Source: Marinilactibacillus sp036039175 (GTDB taxonomy: Bacteria > Bacillota > Bacilli > Lactobacillales > Carnobacteriaceae_A). Taken from it: DNA of 64,000 bases. Of the stretch, positions 61,923 to 64,000 are shown piece after piece. A model generated the notes under the pieces. It worked only from the letters and a program-made list of their open reading frames with translations. It made no database searches and had not been told where the DNA came from. The stretch spans positions 1 through 64,000 of the forward strand of contig NZ_JAYXKP010000009.1 in NCBI RefSeq assembly GCF_036039175.1. Direction: 5' to 3'. Within the stretch, counting starts at the first letter, position 1; every line of letters starts with the position of its first letter. Position numbers and translations under genes: made by a program.

Positions 61923-62582
61923 ATGGAAATCGAACATATTAACGAAGATACGATTCGTGTAAAGATTGAGAATACGGATCTTGAAGAAAGAGGCATCACT
62001 TTTCTTGATTTATTGGGTAACCAGAAACAGATTGAGAATTTCTTCTATAGTATTTTAGAAGAAGTTGATATTGATGAAGAATTTCAAGAATCTGACGCTG
62101 TTACTTTTCAGGTCATGCCTAACAATAATGGTTTGGAATTGTTTATCAGCAAAGGTGCACAATATAGAGAAGATATGGAAGATGATCTAGAGGACGACTC
62201 AATCATGGACCCGGTTAAAATGCTAAATGAATCGCTATCTCAGAATAAAAAAGAAGATGGAGTAGAAGAATACATGAACGCTCAGGATACCAAAACCATG
62301 GAAGCTGTATTCGTATTTCATAACTTTGAGCAAATGATTATGATGGCCCAAGAGTATTATTTGGAAAGTGGTTTGTCAAACCTTTATAAATTCAAAGATC
62401 AGTATTACTTGCATATTGTATTTTTCATCGAAGAAATGACGCTAAAAACGACAGATGAAGAAATTGCTCATGCACTAGAATTTGGTGAGAGAAGTCGAAT
62501 ATCAGCAGATGTCTTAGATGAATATGCTGACAAAATCATGGATACAAACGCACTAGAACTTGTCAGACACTATTTTAAATAA
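61923..62582 (+). CDS. mecA: Adaptor protein MecA
   Basis: Targets proteins such as ComK-type regulators to ClpC-ClpP and helps ClpC assemble. 219 residues. N-terminal substrate-binding domain begins MEIEHINEDTIRVKI; an acidic linker (about 80-115) precedes the C-terminal ClpC-binding domain. Start choice: AGAGGTG lies close before ATG 61923, while the longer ORF start at 61899 has none. It sits upstream of coiA. Confidence 0.96.
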   Translation: MEIEHINEDTIRVKIENTDLEERGITFLDLLGNQKQIENFFYSILEEVDIDEEFQESDAVTFQVMPNNNGLELFISKGAQYREDMEDDLEDDSIMDPVKMLNESLSQNKKEDGVEEYMNAQDTKTMEAVFVFHNFEQMIMMAQEYYLESGLSNLYKFKDQYYLHIVFFIEEMTLKTTDEEIAHALEFGERSRISADVLDEYADKIMDTNALELVRHYFK

Positions 62583-62587
62583 TTTCT

Positions 62588-62620
62588 TAACCACGAGATG
62601 ATGATTCCCGTGGTTTTTTT
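62588..62620 (+). terminator. Terminator after mecA
   Basis: AACCACG and CGTGGTT pair with a 13-base loop and T run of seven. Confidence 0.85.
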
Positions 62621-62676
62621 AATGACTTTTTTCTGTTTTTATCAATATTTAATTGAGAAGCGGAAAGGATGATAGT

Positions 62677-63810
62677 ATGCTCATAGCGGTGAACGATATG
62701 CACAGAACAATTTTTGCTTTTGAAGAAGCGGCGTATAATTTGAAAAAGTTATATTGTCCAACATGTAACCAAAGCGTTTTTTTGAAAAAAGGGGCGCTTA
62801 AAGCTCCACATTTTTCTCATTATAAAAAAGAAGCATGTGAGAGCTTCTCAGAAGGAGAAACGATGGAACACCTCAATGGAAAGTTACAGTTGTATACAAT
62901 ACTAAAAAATAACAAACTGAACGTGGAACTCGAAGCATATCTACCAAATTTAAAGCAGAGGCCTGATATCCTTTTAAACACAGAACATCAAAAAATCGCA
63001 ATAGAATTTCAATGTAGTCAATTACCAATTCAGAAAATGCTAGAGAGAACAAGTAACTACCTGAAACATGGATATCAGCCATATTGGATTCTTGGAGATC
63101 GTTTTTTTACAAACACTCAGATGACTCAATTAAAGAGATCTTTCATTCGATTTAATCCAAAATTCGGACTTTACTTGTTGCGTTATAAAACCAAAAATAA
63201 TCATCTAGAGATTATACATAGTTTTAATAAAAAGATGAATCGAATCTGTAATACAGAAAAGACGATTCTCTCAAATCGAAACCTAGCACAAATCCTTCAA
63301 AATGATTTCTCATTTACTGAAAAAGTTTCTAAAAAGCGTGTAGAAAACTTCTCATTGTATAATACGCATTTAAATCTGCAGAAACATATGGCCTATTCAA
63401 ATCCTCGGATCAGAAATTTCGCCAGTTTATTGTATAGTGAGTCGGAAAGCTTAATGAGTATGCCTATCGAAGTCTATTATCCACTGGATAATCAATGGAT
63501 TATATTAACTGAACCAGTTGAATGGAAATATCGACTTTTAATTTGGATTGAGAAACATGAAAGTCATCAAATTATAACTGAAAAAGGTTTGTTTAGTTAT
63601 ATTGAAGAATTACGTAAACAAGAAAAACTCTCACTATCGGAAATGCCACTTTTACAAAATGATCACTTTTATCAGGTTTTTGTGAACTATATGAAAATCC
63701 TTGTTAAAATGAATATATTACGTGAAATAAGAACAAGGAAATGGGTTATCCTGAGCCCTGCTAAACGCTTTAATAACGAAAATGAAAAAATTCTAGCATT
63801 GAATCTTTAA
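62677..63810 (+). CDS. coiA: Competence protein CoiA
   Basis: A 377-residue CoiA-family protein with an N-terminal zinc-finger-like CPTC...HFSH-type region (about 28-50) and a central PD-(D/E)xK-type nuclease domain with RPDILL and IEFQCSQ (about 98-118). It supports recombination of incoming DNA in competence. Start choice: AAAGGATGA is just before ATG 62677; an in-frame TTG at 62653 lies upstream. Followed by pepF, as in Bacillus and streptococci. Suggests a latent or real competence system. Confidence 0.93.
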   Translation: MLIAVNDMHRTIFAFEEAAYNLKKLYCPTCNQSVFLKKGALKAPHFSHYKKEACESFSEGETMEHLNGKLQLYTILKNNKLNVELEAYLPNLKQRPDILLNTEHQKIAIEFQCSQLPIQKMLERTSNYLKHGYQPYWILGDRFFTNTQMTQLKRSFIRFNPKFGLYLLRYKTKNNHLEIIHSFNKKMNRICNTEKTILSNRNLAQILQNDFSFTEKVSKKRVENFSLYNTHLNLQKHMAYSNPRIRNFASLLYSESESLMSMPIEVYYPLDNQWIILTEPVEWKYRLLIWIEKHESHQIITEKGLFSYIEELRKQEKLSLSEMPLLQNDHFYQVFVNYMKILVKMNILREIRTRKWVILSPAKRFNNENEKILALNL

Positions 63811-63895
63811 ATAAACAGATAAAAAGATTTGTATATTCTCTTAGAATTCAAATTATGTTATCATTATTTCATAGTTATATATTAGGAGGGAAATT

Positions 63896-64000
63896 ATGTC
63901 AAAGACGAACAGTTTACCGAACCGCGAAGAAGTTTCTGAAGAGTTGACATGGGATTTAACCGTTATTTTTAAATCAGATGAAGAATGGGAAGGTAAGATT
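63896..64000 (+). CDS. pepF: Oligoendopeptidase F, 5' part
   Basis: The window ends inside this gene; only 35 residues are visible. The start SLPNREEVSEELTWDLTVIF is the classical M3B oligoendopeptidase F N-terminus (LPxRxEVxxExTWDL). AGGAGG precedes the ATG. Gene order coiA-pepF is conserved in Firmicutes. The HEXXH motif lies beyond the window. Confidence 0.92.
   Translation, partial: MSKTNSLPNREEVSEELTWDLTVIFKSDEEWEGKI

Overview
The window is a low-GC Gram-positive chromosome segment, almost certainly a lactic acid bacterium of the order Lactobacillales; a Carnobacteriaceae member (Alkalibacterium or Marinilactibacillus-like) is my best guess from protein character, but that is inference. 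Order-level evidence: an SMK-box (SAM-III) riboswitch on metK, a streptococcal-type class A penicillin-binding protein (Pbp2A), the Firmicute-specific helicase loaders DnaB and DnaI, MecA, Spx and CoiA, a T-box on thrS, and strong AGGAGG ribosome-binding sites. Almost everything is housekeeping core genome. I see no phage, insertion sequence, CRISPR array or defence island.

Layout. 1-1360: end of a tRNA-Gly, then a leftward pair encoding an AAC(6')-like acetyltransferase and a polytopic membrane protein. 1400-17690: metK with its riboswitch, an M16 peptidase pair, rodZ-pgsA, cinA-recA (LexA box upstream of recA), rny, ymdB, mutS-mutL. 17700-23080: msrB and a ruvA-ruvB-queA-tgt-yajC-comN run. 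23200-35950: dinB-ytoI-nrnA, pbp2A, yheA, yhaO-yhaN-yhaM, prsA. 35950-46070: hit-ytxH (leftward), ecsAB, dat, ytmP-trmB, ytzB (leftward), ytoP, ytpR, a probable remnant of the DNA translocase gene sftA, murC. 46200-57140: polA-mutM-coaE, nrdR-dnaB-dnaI, T-box-thrS, infC-rpmI-rplT with a long structured leader. 57300-64000: an isolated hemY-like oxidase, yhfI-lplJ, spx, mecA, coiA and the start of pepF.

The genes form three themes: DNA replication and repair (RecA, RuvAB, MutSL, DinB, PolA, MutM, DnaB, DnaI), RNA processing and translation (RNase Y, YhaM, NrnA, TrmB, QueA/Tgt, ThrS, IF3, L35, L20), and envelope or protein quality control (RodZ, PgsA, Pbp2A, MurC, PrsA, EcsAB, YajC, Spx, MecA). 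The gene order closely follows blocks known from Bacillus subtilis that have been rejoined here.

The most interesting points are regulatory or reductive: an AUA start codon for infC; a hairpin that sits between the Shine-Dalgarno sequence and the start codon of the M42 peptidase gene; an sftA-position gene that keeps a translocase linker motif but lacks the motor domain; a single heme-pathway oxidase in a lactic acid bacterium; a bidirectional terminator that includes the stop-codon ends of two convergent genes; and perfect AT-rich dyads upstream of yajC and murC. I did not find a convincing undescribed multi-gene system.
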